From: Pseudomonas zanjanensis
Lineage (GTDB): Bacteria > Pseudomonadota > Gammaproteobacteria > Pseudomonadales > Pseudomonadaceae
Reading direction: 5' to 3'
Length of the DNA stretch: 50,291 nt
NCBI RefSeq assembly: GCF_014268745.2
Contig: NZ_JABWRB020000010.1
Coordinates: forward strand, 1 to 50,291
The translations under genes and the position numbers were made by a program. Positions 26,031 to 35,145 of this stretch are shown here, in pieces (positions within the stretch are counted from its first letter, which is position 1; each line of letters starts with the position of its first letter). The notes beneath the pieces are model-generated. The model saw only the letters and a list, made by a program, of their open reading frames with translations. It did not search any database and was not told where the DNA came from.

Positions 26031-26564
26031 ATGACTGCCCATGTTCGTGACGCCCAACCCGCCGACCTGCCGGCGATCCGCGACATCTACAACGACGCCG
26101 TGCTCAACACCACGGCGATCTGGAACGAACAGCCCGTGGACCTGGGCAATCGCCAGGCCTGGTTCAGCGCCCGGCAAACCCAGGGTTACCCGGTGCTCGT
26201 CGCCGTCGACACCGAGGACAACGTGCTCGGCTACGCTTCCTTCGGCGATTGGCGGCCATTCGACGGCTTCCGTCACACCGTCGAGCATTCCGTGTACGTC
26301 TGCCGCGACCAGCGCGGCAACGGCCTTGGCCCGTTGCTGATGGCCGTCCTCATCGAGCGCGCCAGGGCCTGCGATAAACACGTCATGGTCGCCGCCATCG
26401 AGAGCGGCAACGCGGCCTCGATTCGCCTGCATGAGCGGATCGGTTTCGTTACCACCGGGCAGATGCCCCAGGTGGGCACCAAGTTCGGCCGTTGGCTGGA
26501 CCTGACGTTCATGCAGTTGGTCCTCAACCCCGGGGCGCCACCGCCCGCCATCGACAAGGAGTGA
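26031..26564 (+). CDS. GNAT acetyltransferase, methionine sulfoximine/phosphinothricin type
   Basis: A 177-residue acetyltransferase with the GNAT acetyl-CoA site CRDQRGNGLGPLLM and the family's IYNDAVLNTTAIWNEQPVD and RLHERIGFVTTGQM blocks. Relatives include Pat/Bar and the P. aeruginosa enzyme that acetylates methionine sulfoximine and sulfone, which as I recall also lies between ureA and ureB. A role in detoxifying glutamine synthetase inhibitors fits a nitrogen cluster but is inferred. It starts nine bases after ureA and ends five bases before the next gene. Confidence 0.88.
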   Translation: MTAHVRDAQPADLPAIRDIYNDAVLNTTAIWNEQPVDLGNRQAWFSARQTQGYPVLVAVDTEDNVLGYASFGDWRPFDGFRHTVEHSVYVCRDQRGNGLGPLLMAVLIERARACDKHVMVAAIESGNAASIRLHERIGFVTTGQMPQVGTKFGRWLDLTFMQLVLNPGAPPPAIDKE

Positions 26565-26569
26565 TACCA

Positions 26570-27103
26570 ATGAACGCCGCCCAGTTGCGTCGAGTCCATG
26601 CTGAAAGCTTTGCCCATTACCGCCAGGGCCTGATCGATCTGCTGCTCGACGCTGTCGGTTACGGCGCCAGCGTCGGGTTCATGGCCGACCTTGATGCCGT
26701 CCAGGCCCGTGCCTATTTCGATGACGTCCAGACCAGCCTCAACCAAGGTCACCTGCTGCTATGGGTGGTGGTCAAGGATGAGCAGGTACAAGCCAGCGTC
26801 CAGCTTGCCCTGTGCCAGAAACCCAATGGCCGCAACCGCGCCGAAGTGCAGAAGCTGCTGGTGCGCGGCGAGGCCCGCCGTCGGGGGCTGGGCCAGCAAT
26901 TGATGAGCGCCCTGGAACTCGGCGCCCGCCAGCACAAGCGCGGCCTGTTGTACCTCGACACCGAGGCCGGTTCCGAGGCCGAGGCGTTCTACCGCGCCAT
27001 GGGCTACACCCGCGTCGGCGAGCTGCCCGACTATTGCCAGAGCCCGGACGGGACGTATACCGCGACCACCATTTACTACAAGACTTTGGGGCAACCGCAA
27101 TGA
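26570..27103 (+). CDS. GNAT family acetyltransferase
   Basis: A 177-residue protein with the GNAT motif VQKLLVRGEARRRGLGQQLMSALE and the C-terminal LYLDTEAGSEAEAFYRAMGYTRVGELPDY. The ATG at 26570 has AAGGAG upstream; longer in-frame starts run into the preceding gene. The stop overlaps the ureB start (ATGA). The substrate is unknown. It is not closely similar to the preceding acetyltransferase, so it is probably not a recent duplicate. Confidence 0.85.
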   Translation: MNAAQLRRVHAESFAHYRQGLIDLLLDAVGYGASVGFMADLDAVQARAYFDDVQTSLNQGHLLLWVVVKDEQVQASVQLALCQKPNGRNRAEVQKLLVRGEARRRGLGQQLMSALELGARQHKRGLLYLDTEAGSEAEAFYRAMGYTRVGELPDYCQSPDGTYTATTIYYKTLGQPQ

Positions 27104-27408
27104 TTCCAGGGCAATACCAGGTCCAGCCCGGCGACATCGAACTCAACGTCGGCCGCCGCACGCTCACGCTGAACGTCGCCAACAGCGGCGACCGGCCGAT
27201 CCAGGTCGGCTCGCACTATCACTTTTTCGAGACCAACGATGCCCTGACCTTCGACCGCGCCGCCAGCCGTGGCATGCGCCTGAACATCCCGGCCGGCACG
27301 GCGGTGCGCTTCGAACCGGGCCAGAGCCGCGAGGTGGAACTGGTGGACCTGGCCGGGCATCGCCGGGTGTTCGGGTTTGCCGGGCGGGTCATGGGCGACC
27401 TGGACTGA
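27100..27408 (+). CDS. ureB: Urease beta subunit
   Basis: A 102-residue structural subunit of urease, starting MIPGQYQVQPGDIELNVGR, with the conserved DRPIQVGSHYHFFETN and the C-terminal GHRRVFGFAGRVMG. The start overlaps the stop of the upstream acetyltransferase gene. Confidence 0.96.
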   Translation: MIPGQYQVQPGDIELNVGRRTLTLNVANSGDRPIQVGSHYHFFETNDALTFDRAASRGMRLNIPAGTAVRFEPGQSREVELVDLAGHRRVFGFAGRVMGDLD

Positions 27409-27416
27409 AGCGCCTC

Positions 27417-27511
27417 TGTGGCGAGGGAGCTTGCTCCCGCTCGGTTGCGCAGCAACCGCAAAAAAGCGAGGGCCACTACGTAGCCCAGCGGGAGCAAGCT
27501 CCCTCGCCACA
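27417..27511. repeat. REP doublet, GGCGAGGGAGC family
   Basis: The inverted arms TGTGGCGAGGGAGCTTGCTC and its complement surround GGTTGCGCAGCAACC, between ureB and ureC. Confidence 0.9.
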
Positions 27512-27549
27512 ATGGACTGCATACGACTTAAGAACCTCAAGGCGAGCAC

Positions 27550-29250
27550 ATGAAGATTTCGAGACAAGCCTACGCCGACATGTTCGGCCCCACCGTCGGC
27601 GACAAGGTCCGCCTGGCCGACACCGAGTTGTGGATCGAAGTGGAGAAGGACTTCACCACCTACGGCGAAGAAGTGAAGTTCGGCGGCGGCAAGGTGATTC
27701 GCGACGGCATGGGCCAGAGCCAATTGTTGGCCGCCGAGGTCGTCGACACGCTGATCACCAACGCACTGATCATTGACCACTGGGGCATCGTCAAGGCCGA
27801 TGTCGGTCTCAAGGACGGGCGCATCGCAGCGATTGGCAAGGCCGGCAACCCGGACATCCAGCCCGACGTCACCATCGCCATCGGCGCCAGCACCGAAGTG
27901 ATTGCCGGCGAAGGCATGATCCTCACCGCCGGCGGTATCGACACCCACATCCACTTCATCTGCCCGCAGCAGATCGAAGAAGCGCTGATGAGCGGCGTCA
28001 CCACCATGATCGGCGGCGGCACGGGCCCGGCCACCGGGACCAACGCCACCACCTGCACCTCCGGGCCGTGGCACCTCGCGCGGATGCTCCAGGCCGCCGA
28101 TGCCTTCCCGATGAACATGGGGTTCACCGGCAAGGGCAACGCCAGCCTGCCGGAGCCGCTGATCGAGCAGGTCAAGGCCGGCGCCATCGGTCTGAAGCTG
28201 CACGAAGACTGGGGCACCACTCCGGCGGCCATCGACAACTGCCTGAGCGTGGCCGACCAGTACGACGTGCAGGTGGCGATCCACACCGACACCCTCAACG
28301 AGTCCGGTTTCGTCGAGACCACCCTGGCCGCGTTCAAGGGCCGCACCATCCACACCTACCACACCGAAGGCGCCGGTGGCGGCCATGCGCCGGACATCAT
28401 CAAGGCCTGCGGTTTCCCCAACGTGCTGCCCAGCTCCACCAACCCGACCCGACCGTTCACCCGCAACACCATCGATGAACACCTGGACATGCTGATGGTC
28501 TGCCATCACCTGGACCCGAGCATCGCCGAAGACGTGGCGTTCGCCGAAAGCCGTATCCGTCGCGAGACCATCGCCGCCGAAGACATCCTCCACGACCTCG
28601 GCGCCTTCTCGATGATCAGCTCCGACAGCCAGGCCATGGGCCGCGTCGGCGAAGTCATCACGCGCACCTGGCAGACCGCCGACAAGATGAAGAAGCAACG
28701 TGGCGCCCTGCCCGGCGACGGCGAAGGCAACGACAATTTCCGCATCAAGCGCTACATCGCCAAGTACACCATCAACCCGGCGATCACCCACGGCATCAGC
28801 CATGAAGTGGGTTCCATCGAAGTGGGCAAATGGGCCGACCTGGTGCTGTGGCGTCCGGCGTTCTTCGGCGTCAAGCCGACATTGATCCTCAAGGGCGGAG
28901 CGATTGCCGCCAGCCTGATGGGCGACGCCAATGCCTCGATCCCGACGCCGCAACCGGTGCACTACCGGCCGATGTTCGCCAGCTACGGCGGCTCACGGCA
29001 TGCCACCAGCCTGACGTTTATCAGCCAGGCCGCCGCCGAGGCTGGGCTGCCGGAACAGCTTGGGTTGAAGAAAAGAATCGCCGTGGTCAAAGGCTGCCGC
29101 GACGTGCAGAAAACCGACCTGATCCACAACGACTACCTGCCGAGCATCGACGTCGACCCGCAGACCTACCAGGTCAAGGCCGACGGCGTGTTGTTGTGGT
29201 GTGAACCGGCGGACGTGCTGCCGATGGCGCAGCGGTATTTCCTGTTCTGA
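27550..29250 (+). CDS. ureC: Urease alpha (catalytic) subunit
   Basis: The catalytic subunit, 566 residues, which hydrolyses urea to ammonia and carbamate at a dinickel site. All key residues are present: His133 and His135 (DTHIHF), the carbamylated Lys216 and His218 (GLKLHEDWG), His245, His271, Asp359 (SSDSQAMG), and the flap Cys318-His319 (MVCHH). Length is normal. It ends the ureDABC part; ureEFG lie 19 kb downstream, a split known in other pseudomonads. Confidence 0.98.
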   Translation: MKISRQAYADMFGPTVGDKVRLADTELWIEVEKDFTTYGEEVKFGGGKVIRDGMGQSQLLAAEVVDTLITNALIIDHWGIVKADVGLKDGRIAAIGKAGNPDIQPDVTIAIGASTEVIAGEGMILTAGGIDTHIHFICPQQIEEALMSGVTTMIGGGTGPATGTNATTCTSGPWHLARMLQAADAFPMNMGFTGKGNASLPEPLIEQVKAGAIGLKLHEDWGTTPAAIDNCLSVADQYDVQVAIHTDTLNESGFVETTLAAFKGRTIHTYHTEGAGGGHAPDIIKACGFPNVLPSSTNPTRPFTRNTIDEHLDMLMVCHHLDPSIAEDVAFAESRIRRETIAAEDILHDLGAFSMISSDSQAMGRVGEVITRTWQTADKMKKQRGALPGDGEGNDNFRIKRYIAKYTINPAITHGISHEVGSIEVGKWADLVLWRPAFFGVKPTLILKGGAIAASLMGDANASIPTPQPVHYRPMFASYGGSRHATSLTFISQAAAEAGLPEQLGLKKRIAVVKGCRDVQKTDLIHNDYLPSIDVDPQTYQVKADGVLLWCEPADVLPMAQRYFLF

Positions 29251-29276
29251 AAGGAATAACTGGCCGAACGAGTACC

Positions 29277-29387
29277 TGTGGCGAGGGAGCTTGCTCCCGC
29301 TCGGCTGCGCAGCGACCGCTTAAAAGCGAGGGCTGCTTCGCCCTGGAGCGCCAGCCCGGCCCAGCGGGAGCTTGCTCCCTCGCCACA
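29277..29387. repeat. REP doublet, GGCGAGGGAGC family
   Basis: Left arm TGTGGCGAGGGAGCTTGCTC; the right arm reads CAGCGGGAGCTTGCTCCCTC, with a small change from the usual AAGC. It lies between the convergent ureC and toxin-like genes. Confidence 0.85.
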
Positions 29388-29390
29388 GGT

Positions 29391-29408
29391 TTTCATGGAT
29401 CCATGAAA
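29391..29408. other. 18-base perfect palindrome
   Basis: TTTCATGGATCCATGAAA is perfectly self-complementary. It lies between the last REP arm and the 3' end of the NEL-type gene. It could be part of a terminator for either convergent gene, though there is no T-run. Confidence 0.5.
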
Positions 29409-29427
29409 CAGCCGGGCCGGTTCATCC

Positions 29428-32400
29428 TCACATATCGGTACTTTCCATCGGTGCGTTCAACTCCTCTTCAGTCAACGACAGCACCAGCTCCGCTTCCTTG
29501 ACCTTGCGTTGCAGGTCCAGGGCCTCGGATTGGCTGGCATAGGCCGACTCTTCGAGCGTCCCGGCGGCCTTCGCCTCGTCCAGCTCGATCTGGCTGGCAA
29601 TGAACGTGTCGTCCAGGGCCTGGAAGGACGCCGCATGGTGCTGCTTGACGTAATCGATCCAGAAATCCCGGCCGACCAGCGACTGCATCTGCGCGGGCGA
29701 ATCGTCCAGGGCCAGGACCCGGCGAGCCGCGGCGTCAAGCATGTCCGTGGTGACATTGGCCATAGCGGTAAAACGCGCGCCCTCGGGTTGCCCCGGCAAT
29801 GCCAATCGGTCCTTGAGGCCCACGCGATAAGCCAGACGGACCTCGACCTCCTCGATCTGCTTCATCAAGCGAGTTCTCTGCGCAGGCGTGAGCCCCCGCT
29901 GAGCATTGATCGCATCGCGACGCCGCTGGATATCCTCCAGGGCAATGCGCTCCACTTCATCGAGGCGAAACAGCCCCTTGGCCAGTCGAATCAGTTCCGC
30001 GGCTTCATCACCCTCCACTGACAGCGTCTTGGCGTTATGGATCATCAATTTGATTTCCAGGTAACTGAACGACAATGCGGCACGATCCTCACATGCCGGC
30101 TCACCGGCCAGTTCGAACAATTCGCGACGTAGATCCGTGGAGTTTCCGATGGCTTCGAGCATCTGCCAGACACGGCGCTGCAGGTCCGGGTAGTTTTCCT
30201 GCCCCTGATAGGAACCCGCCAGCCGCGTCAACAGCTGGAAAAACTCCTCGGATCGTAGCTCACTGACCAGGCGTTGCCATAACGCCTTTCTGCTCTCCTG
30301 TTGCGCTCTGGATAATCCGAGCAACCAATGATCAACACCCGAGGGCCGCACCGCCAGCGGAACCACTTCGGCGCCAAATGCCCCCGGCAAACTGAGCGTG
30401 GCCCAGTCGGGGTGCAACAGGCGAAGATTCGTCCAATAGTCGCTCAGCCGTTGTCGAGCCGCTTCAGTCAGCGGGTTGCCCTGCAGCAGGGTCACGCTAT
30501 TGAGGCGGGACGTGGCACGGGCGGCCTGGGGTGGCGGATCAATCAGCGAGTCCGGCACGTCGGTCAGTCGGTTGTCACGCAAATCAATCCGCTCCAGCGG
30601 CTGATTGCTCAAGCCGGTGGGCCAGGTATTGATGCGCGTTCTCCTCAGGTTCAATCCGCGCAGGTTGGGCATCGTGCTGAAGTCCGGCAATCGCTCCAAA
30701 GGGTTCAGATCCAGGTTGAGGATTTTCATCTTGGTCAACCCCCGCAGAATTTCCACGCTACGAGGCCTCAGGTTGATCTGGTTCAATGTCAGGAAGAGCT
30801 TGGTCAGATCTTTCATCTCTCCCACTGCCTCTGGAATATCGGTCAGCCTGTTGTAGGACATGTCCAACCAACGAAGGGAGGAGAAACTAGCAAGAAAGCT
30901 GTTACTGGTTTGCTGCGACAATCCCATACCACGGATGGCCAGCGAGGCCACATGGCTGAAATCGGCCGACAAGGCCGGTAACGACGCCACCTTGTCTCCC
31001 TCTATCCCCAAATTGAGTTCATACCCGATCCTGCTCCCATCGCCGGCACTGACGACCGGAATCTGGCGTCTCCAGCCCCGTTTGATCCGTTCAGCCACCG
31101 CTTGCTTGGCCTCTGGCCGCACCAATTGAAGCTCACCCTCCACGATTAACCACTCCTGGGTCGCCTTCCAATCGTCCAGATCCCGGCACAGCGTATCGAG
31201 CTCGATCTTGCGACGCTGAAGTTCAGCTACAGCGCCGTCGCCCAGCGATCGCAGCAAGCTGCGAACCTCCTCTCTCGTATAGTCCGGGTATAAATCCAAC
31301 ACCCGGTCCTTGGGCGATGGCGCCGAGCGAAACCAATCACGCAGCCCACTCAAGGGGTAGCCGACCTTGCCCGACACCAGGCGCATCGGCGATTGGAAGA
31401 ACGGCTTGACGGGTGCCATTTTCAGGCGTTGCGCCAGCGCCCCCCGGTCCACTGGCGCTGCGCCAACCGCCGCTTGCAAAAGATCGCCCTGATGAATCGA
31501 AGGCCGCCCCATGGCCTCGCGTTCGGCGTCCGGCAGGGCATGCTGCAGGGCGGTGTAGAAGTCGCCCCACCCGCTCAGATCATTACCGCTATTGTCGTAG
31601 GACTTGTAGGCGTTACCGTCCTTGACCACGATCTTGGCCTGCGTCGACTCCAGCGGGCCGATACTGTCAACCAAGGCGCCGTTGGTCGAATACTGACGTA
31701 GCTCGATACGGACCGTGTCGCTCCAGCCAGGCAAGGATTTGAGGGTCGCCAACGCCAGCCGAGGCGTATCGTCCGTTGCCAGTGTTTCGTGGTACAGCCC
31801 CTCGTAAGCCCGGTTCAAACGTATTGCCCGCTGGAAATGGCGTAGCTCTTCGGCGATGCGCAGTGGGATGGGCTTGGTCTGGGCCGGATCGGTGAAATCC
31901 CAGCCGGCCATTTGCTGGCGTTCAGCAGGGTTGGCATGGGCCATCATCTGTTCGATGGCTGCCACTGGGACCGACGCAAAGCGCGCTTTGATCAGCGTGA
32001 CGCGCGGATCATTCGATACCTCGCCCTTGGCGTAATGGTCGTTGAACAGCTGGGCTTTCTCGCGCACCGCCACCTGGGCGAGCGTTTTCCTCAGTCGCTG
32101 GGTTCGGGCCTCCAGGTTGGTTTTCGCCAATGGCGGGCTCGTCCCGGCCAGCAGGTCTTCTCCTGCTGCGTCTACCGCCTCGATCACATTGCTGGGAAAC
32201 AGCGACGTATGGACTTTCTTGCTGGAAAGAACGACTTCACGCAGTACGATGCCTTCGTTCGATGGTCGGGCGTATTCCCAAAGGGCCTTGCCCGAACCAT
32301 CCACCACCTTCAATTTCAGTGTCTTCGGCCACGGGCCGTAGCCGGTGAGCAGGTGCAGCTGCGACATCGGATCGGCTTGTCCATACTCCAGCGGATCCTC

Positions 32401-34482
32401 GCTTTGCATGTGCGCGATGAACTGGTCGACTTGTCGGGCGATGTTGAAGCGCTTGATCGTGTCCGCCAGTGCCGCAGACGGTGGCTCGCCCTCGACATGC
32501 AGCTGTCGCAACGCATTCTCGTGGGTGCCACTGGCGATGCGAATCCGCTCAAGCTCGGCATCACTGAAGTCCTTGACGCTGTGCCCCAGCCGCCGCATCA
32601 GGGTCGGGCCCTCCCAACCCTGCGGTCGCTCAAGTTCATGATTCCAGGCGCCGCGTCCATTGGTCGTCAGTCCGGGCCGATAGGCATCCGGGCCACGGGA
32701 GGGATGACGAATGCGATAACGATGGGTCGCCGGATCCTGCTGCACCTGATAATGGCTACCATCGAGCGGCACCACTTCCCGCCCCGCGACCGAGTGCAGC
32801 CCACGAGCATCTGGAAGGGATGTCGCCGCCGGTTGCAGATCGCTCCGGTAGGGACTCAGGTCGGGGCGCCAGAGACGCGATTGGCCATCGGCCAATCGGA
32901 TCGGCTCCAATCGGTCCACCGCGCCCGACCATTGAACATGCGGCAGTACGGCGGCGCCCGTGGCGACAAATGCCGTATTGAGAGCCACGCTCGAAAAGTG
33001 CGCCCACATTTCCCGGGTCTCCCCGCGCTCGAATGCCTCGATGCCTTCGAACGCCTCATTGAACATCTGCACAGCGCCCACCGTCAGCATCAACGGTCCA
33101 AGGCCCGGCACCACGAATGCTGCCAGGTTGAGAACGTCGATCACCGCGCTGACATAACTGTCCAGGCGCGCCAGGCGAGCCTTTTTGTCTTCAACCCCGG
33201 TGGGCACCGCTATCGCCCGTGCATCGAGTTGGATCTTCTGGATTTGCCTCAGGCGCAACGATTCCCATAGGGGAGATGGGACGCCAGCGGTCTCCATCGG
33301 CAGATTGCGCAGCGACGACTTGAGAGGAAAATCGACCTGGTCGTCCGCCTCTTCGGAAGGTTGATAGAGCTGGTTGAACTGCTCGAAAAATAGCCCTTGC
33401 TGGCGCAACAGCACGAAACGACTGAAGAAACGACGATAGGCAATACCGTGCAGCCGCCGGCGCAAATCAGCCATGAACTCGCCACTGGACGCATATTCCT
33501 TGAGCGGATGCTCGGGATCGCCCGGAATGTACGCCACGAGCCGCTCGACTCGACGACTGCTCTCACGCTCCGGTCCGATCAACAAGGGGCCAACCAGTTC
33601 GAAGCCGAAGATTTTCAAAGACGTGAACGTGACGGCCCGACCATCAAGAGTGATCGATTCTTGATCGCCGACCACCTGTTGCATCATCAGGTAAGCGGCT
33701 TGGCTGATGTCCCCCTTGGCCCGGGCTATCTCGACGCAAAGGGCCAAGCCTTCCTTGTGATGATCACGCAGTTGGCGTTCCAACTGGCTGCGCGCTTGCG
33801 TGTTGGCGGGCCGGATGATCGCATTGACGTGCTCCTGATATTGGCGCCCCAGGTCGAGCTTGCGACACAGCTTGGCAAAGGCCTCGGGAGCGATCGGCAA
33901 GGCCCCTGCGCGAAAGGCACTGAGGGAAGGAATGACGTCGCCCCCGTAAAACGGACGCTGCGTGGTAATGAGGTTGCAGTCCCTGCAACCAGGCCTGTTT
34001 TCTTCGTCCGGCTCAAAATTGGCCAGCGCAGCCTCCAGCAGCGAAGTGCCGCGGTATTCGTAGCGATCGAAGTTGCTGCCCTCGCTATCCAGGACCAACG
34101 CGCCAAAAAAATCGCCGCGCACCTGGCGCCCGTACTTGCGGACGAAATAGACGTCGTTGACGTTCAGTGCCTGCTTGAATTCAGCCTGGATCGCCTGGTT
34201 GAGCAGCGGCTCGGCAAAATCGCGAATGTCCTGGATATCGCCCAGCACGCTGTCGACCTGGTTCAGGGTTTCGCGGTAGCGGAAATGGCGGCTCTCGAGG
34301 CTGGCCCTGGTCTCGTGGGTCGCCTTTACGTACCAGTCCGGAACGTCCAGTGCATGGTCGCTCAGCTCCTGCTGGCGCTGCACGATGGCCCCGCTGTACC
34401 AACCGGGTATACGGGTCTTGAGCAACTCGAAATGCAGGCCGGCATTTTCAGGGCGCACGAGTTTGGAAATGGGTTCTGGCAT
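29428..34482 (-). CDS. Toxin-like protein with DUF6543, leucine-rich repeats and NEL-type E3 ubiquitin ligase domain
   Basis: A 1684-residue protein. The N-terminal two thirds resemble the large DUF6543/dermonecrotic-toxin-like modules of pseudomonads. A hydrophobic stretch at about residues 444-480 (VLNLAAFVVPGLGPLMLTVGA) could insert into membranes. Leucine-rich repeats lie at about 1180-1320 (LRWLDMSYNRLTDIP, LKILNLDLNPLERLP-like units). The remainder resembles the NEL ubiquitin ligase of IpaH/SspH effectors, with the catalytic CxD motif at Cys1464-Glu-Asp1466 in EPACEDR, followed by long helices. NEL enzymes ubiquitinate host proteins. No signal peptide is seen, and no secretion genes lie in this window, so the delivery route is unknown. 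It is flanked by REP elements and is probably an accessory gene. Confidence 0.85.
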   Translation of the reverse strand: MPEPISKLVRPENAGLHFELLKTRIPGWYSGAIVQRQQELSDHALDVPDWYVKATHETRASLESRHFRYRETLNQVDSVLGDIQDIRDFAEPLLNQAIQAEFKQALNVNDVYFVRKYGRQVRGDFFGALVLDSEGSNFDRYEYRGTSLLEAALANFEPDEENRPGCRDCNLITTQRPFYGGDVIPSLSAFRAGALPIAPEAFAKLCRKLDLGRQYQEHVNAIIRPANTQARSQLERQLRDHHKEGLALCVEIARAKGDISQAAYLMMQQVVGDQESITLDGRAVTFTSLKIFGFELVGPLLIGPERESSRRVERLVAYIPGDPEHPLKEYASSGEFMADLRRRLHGIAYRRFFSRFVLLRQQGLFFEQFNQLYQPSEEADDQVDFPLKSSLRNLPMETAGVPSPLWESLRLRQIQKIQLDARAIAVPTGVEDKKARLARLDSYVSAVIDVLNLAAFVVPGLGPLMLTVGAVQMFNEAFEGIEAFERGETREMWAHFSSVALNTAFVATGAAVLPHVQWSGAVDRLEPIRLADGQSRLWRPDLSPYRSDLQPAATSLPDARGLHSVAGREVVPLDGSHYQVQQDPATHRYRIRHPSRGPDAYRPGLTTNGRGAWNHELERPQGWEGPTLMRRLGHSVKDFSDAELERIRIASGTHENALRQLHVEGEPPSAALADTIKRFNIARQVDQFIAHMQSEDPLEYGQADPMSQLHLLTGYGPWPKTLKLKVVDGSGKALWEYARPSNEGIVLREVVLSSKKVHTSLFPSNVIEAVDAAGEDLLAGTSPPLAKTNLEARTQRLRKTLAQVAVREKAQLFNDHYAKGEVSNDPRVTLIKARFASVPVAAIEQMMAHANPAERQQMAGWDFTDPAQTKPIPLRIAEELRHFQRAIRLNRAYEGLYHETLATDDTPRLALATLKSLPGWSDTVRIELRQYSTNGALVDSIGPLESTQAKIVVKDGNAYKSYDNSGNDLSGWGDFYTALQHALPDAEREAMGRPSIHQGDLLQAAVGAAPVDRGALAQRLKMAPVKPFFQSPMRLVSGKVGYPLSGLRDWFRSAPSPKDRVLDLYPDYTREEVRSLLRSLGDGAVAELQRRKIELDTLCRDLDDWKATQEWLIVEGELQLVRPEAKQAVAERIKRGWRRQIPVVSAGDGSRIGYELNLGIEGDKVASLPALSADFSHVASLAIRGMGLSQQTSNSFLASFSSLRWLDMSYNRLTDIPEAVGEMKDLTKLFLTLNQINLRPRSVEILRGLTKMKILNLDLNPLERLPDFSTMPNLRGLNLRRTRINTWPTGLSNQPLERIDLRDNRLTDVPDSLIDPPPQAARATSRLNSVTLLQGNPLTEAARQRLSDYWTNLRLLHPDWATLSLPGAFGAEVVPLAVRPSGVDHWLLGLSRAQQESRKALWQRLVSELRSEEFFQLLTRLAGSYQGQENYPDLQRRVWQMLEAIGNSTDLRRELFELAGEPACEDRAALSFSYLEIKLMIHNAKTLSVEGDEAAELIRLAKGLFRLDEVERIALEDIQRRRDAINAQRGLTPAQRTRLMKQIEEVEVRLAYRVGLKDRLALPGQPEGARFTAMANVTTDMLDAAARRVLALDDSPAQMQSLVGRDFWIDYVKQHHAASFQALDDTFIASQIELDEAKAAGTLEESAYASQSEALDLQRKVKEAELVLSLTEEELNAPMESTDM

Positions 34483-34593
34483 TGTCGGATCATCCTTGAT
34501 GGTGGAAAACCCGAGCCTAACCAGCCTCTCAGCGGTGAGTGCGGTAACTATTTATAGCTTTTTCGACCCGAATGTCGTCCAGGCACGCCGCTT

Positions 34594-34893
34594 TCAACCC
34601 ACCCAGCGCCCCAGTTGCTGACGCAGCCGACGGTTCTCGGCTCGCAGTGCCTGGACTTCCTCCAGCAGGTCCAGCGCCAGGGCGACGCCGTCCCATTCCA
34701 GCTCCAGCTCCCGGCGCAACTTGGCTGCACGTCGTGCCAGGACCAACTCGTAGTCGGTGAAACGCCAATCCGAGGGCGCCGCGCCGTGGGGTTCGAGGAT
34801 GCCATGCTCGACGATTTCGATCACATGGACATCGGCCAATGCGGCGGCTTCGCAGAATTCCAGCAGGTTCAGTTCAATGATCGGGGTGTTCAT
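34594..34893 (-). CDS. cbpM: Chaperone modulatory protein CbpM
   Basis: CbpM binds the J domain of CbpA and inhibits both its co-chaperone and DNA-binding activity. The 99-residue protein starts MNTPIIELNLLEFCEAAAL, has a MerR-like helical core (HVIEIVEHGILEPHG, WRFTDYELVLARRAAKL) and ends in a coiled-coil-like LLEEVQALRAENRRLRQQL. An upstream Met at 34917 would add eight residues. It lies downstream of cbpA on the same strand but 250 bases away, across a REP element. Confidence 0.9.
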   Translation of the reverse strand: MNTPIIELNLLEFCEAAALADVHVIEIVEHGILEPHGAAPSDWRFTDYELVLARRAAKLRRELELEWDGVALALDLLEEVQALRAENRRLRQQLGRWVG

Positions 34894-34950
34894 GGTCTGC
34901 TTCTCCCAATGCTTCAACTGTCGAGTCTAGCCAGGATTGTGGCAAGGCTG

Positions 34951-34986
34951 GCTGTGGCTGTGGCTGTGGCTGTGGCTGTGGCTGTG
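34951..34986. repeat. GCTGTG hexanucleotide tandem repeat
   Basis: Six perfect copies of GCTGTG run directly into the GTGGCGAGG arm of the next REP element. The array lies between cbpM and cbpA. The repeat is a multiple of three but is not in a gene; its copy number is likely to vary between strains. Confidence 0.85.
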
Positions 34987-35114
34987 GCGAGGGAGCTTGC
35001 TCCCGCTCGGCTGCGCAGCAGTCGTAAAAACCTGCCAACCGGTTTATAGGTGCACCGAATTGACTGGTTTTGGGTCTGCTTCGCAGCCCAGCGGGAGCAA
35101 GCTCCCTCGCCACA
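34983..35114. repeat. REP doublet, GGCGAGGGAGC family
   Basis: The inverted arms TGTGGCGAGGGAGCTTGCTC and its complement enclose about 90 bases, between cbpA and cbpM. Confidence 0.9.
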
Positions 35115-35145
35115 GGTTGTGTGTTCACAGGCCGCTCATCACCGG

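Noticed and set aside
30328..34557. Several long plus-strand frames opposite the NEL-type gene
   Set aside because: No domain or ribosome site; the minus-strand frame is continuous, with clear LRR and NEL features.
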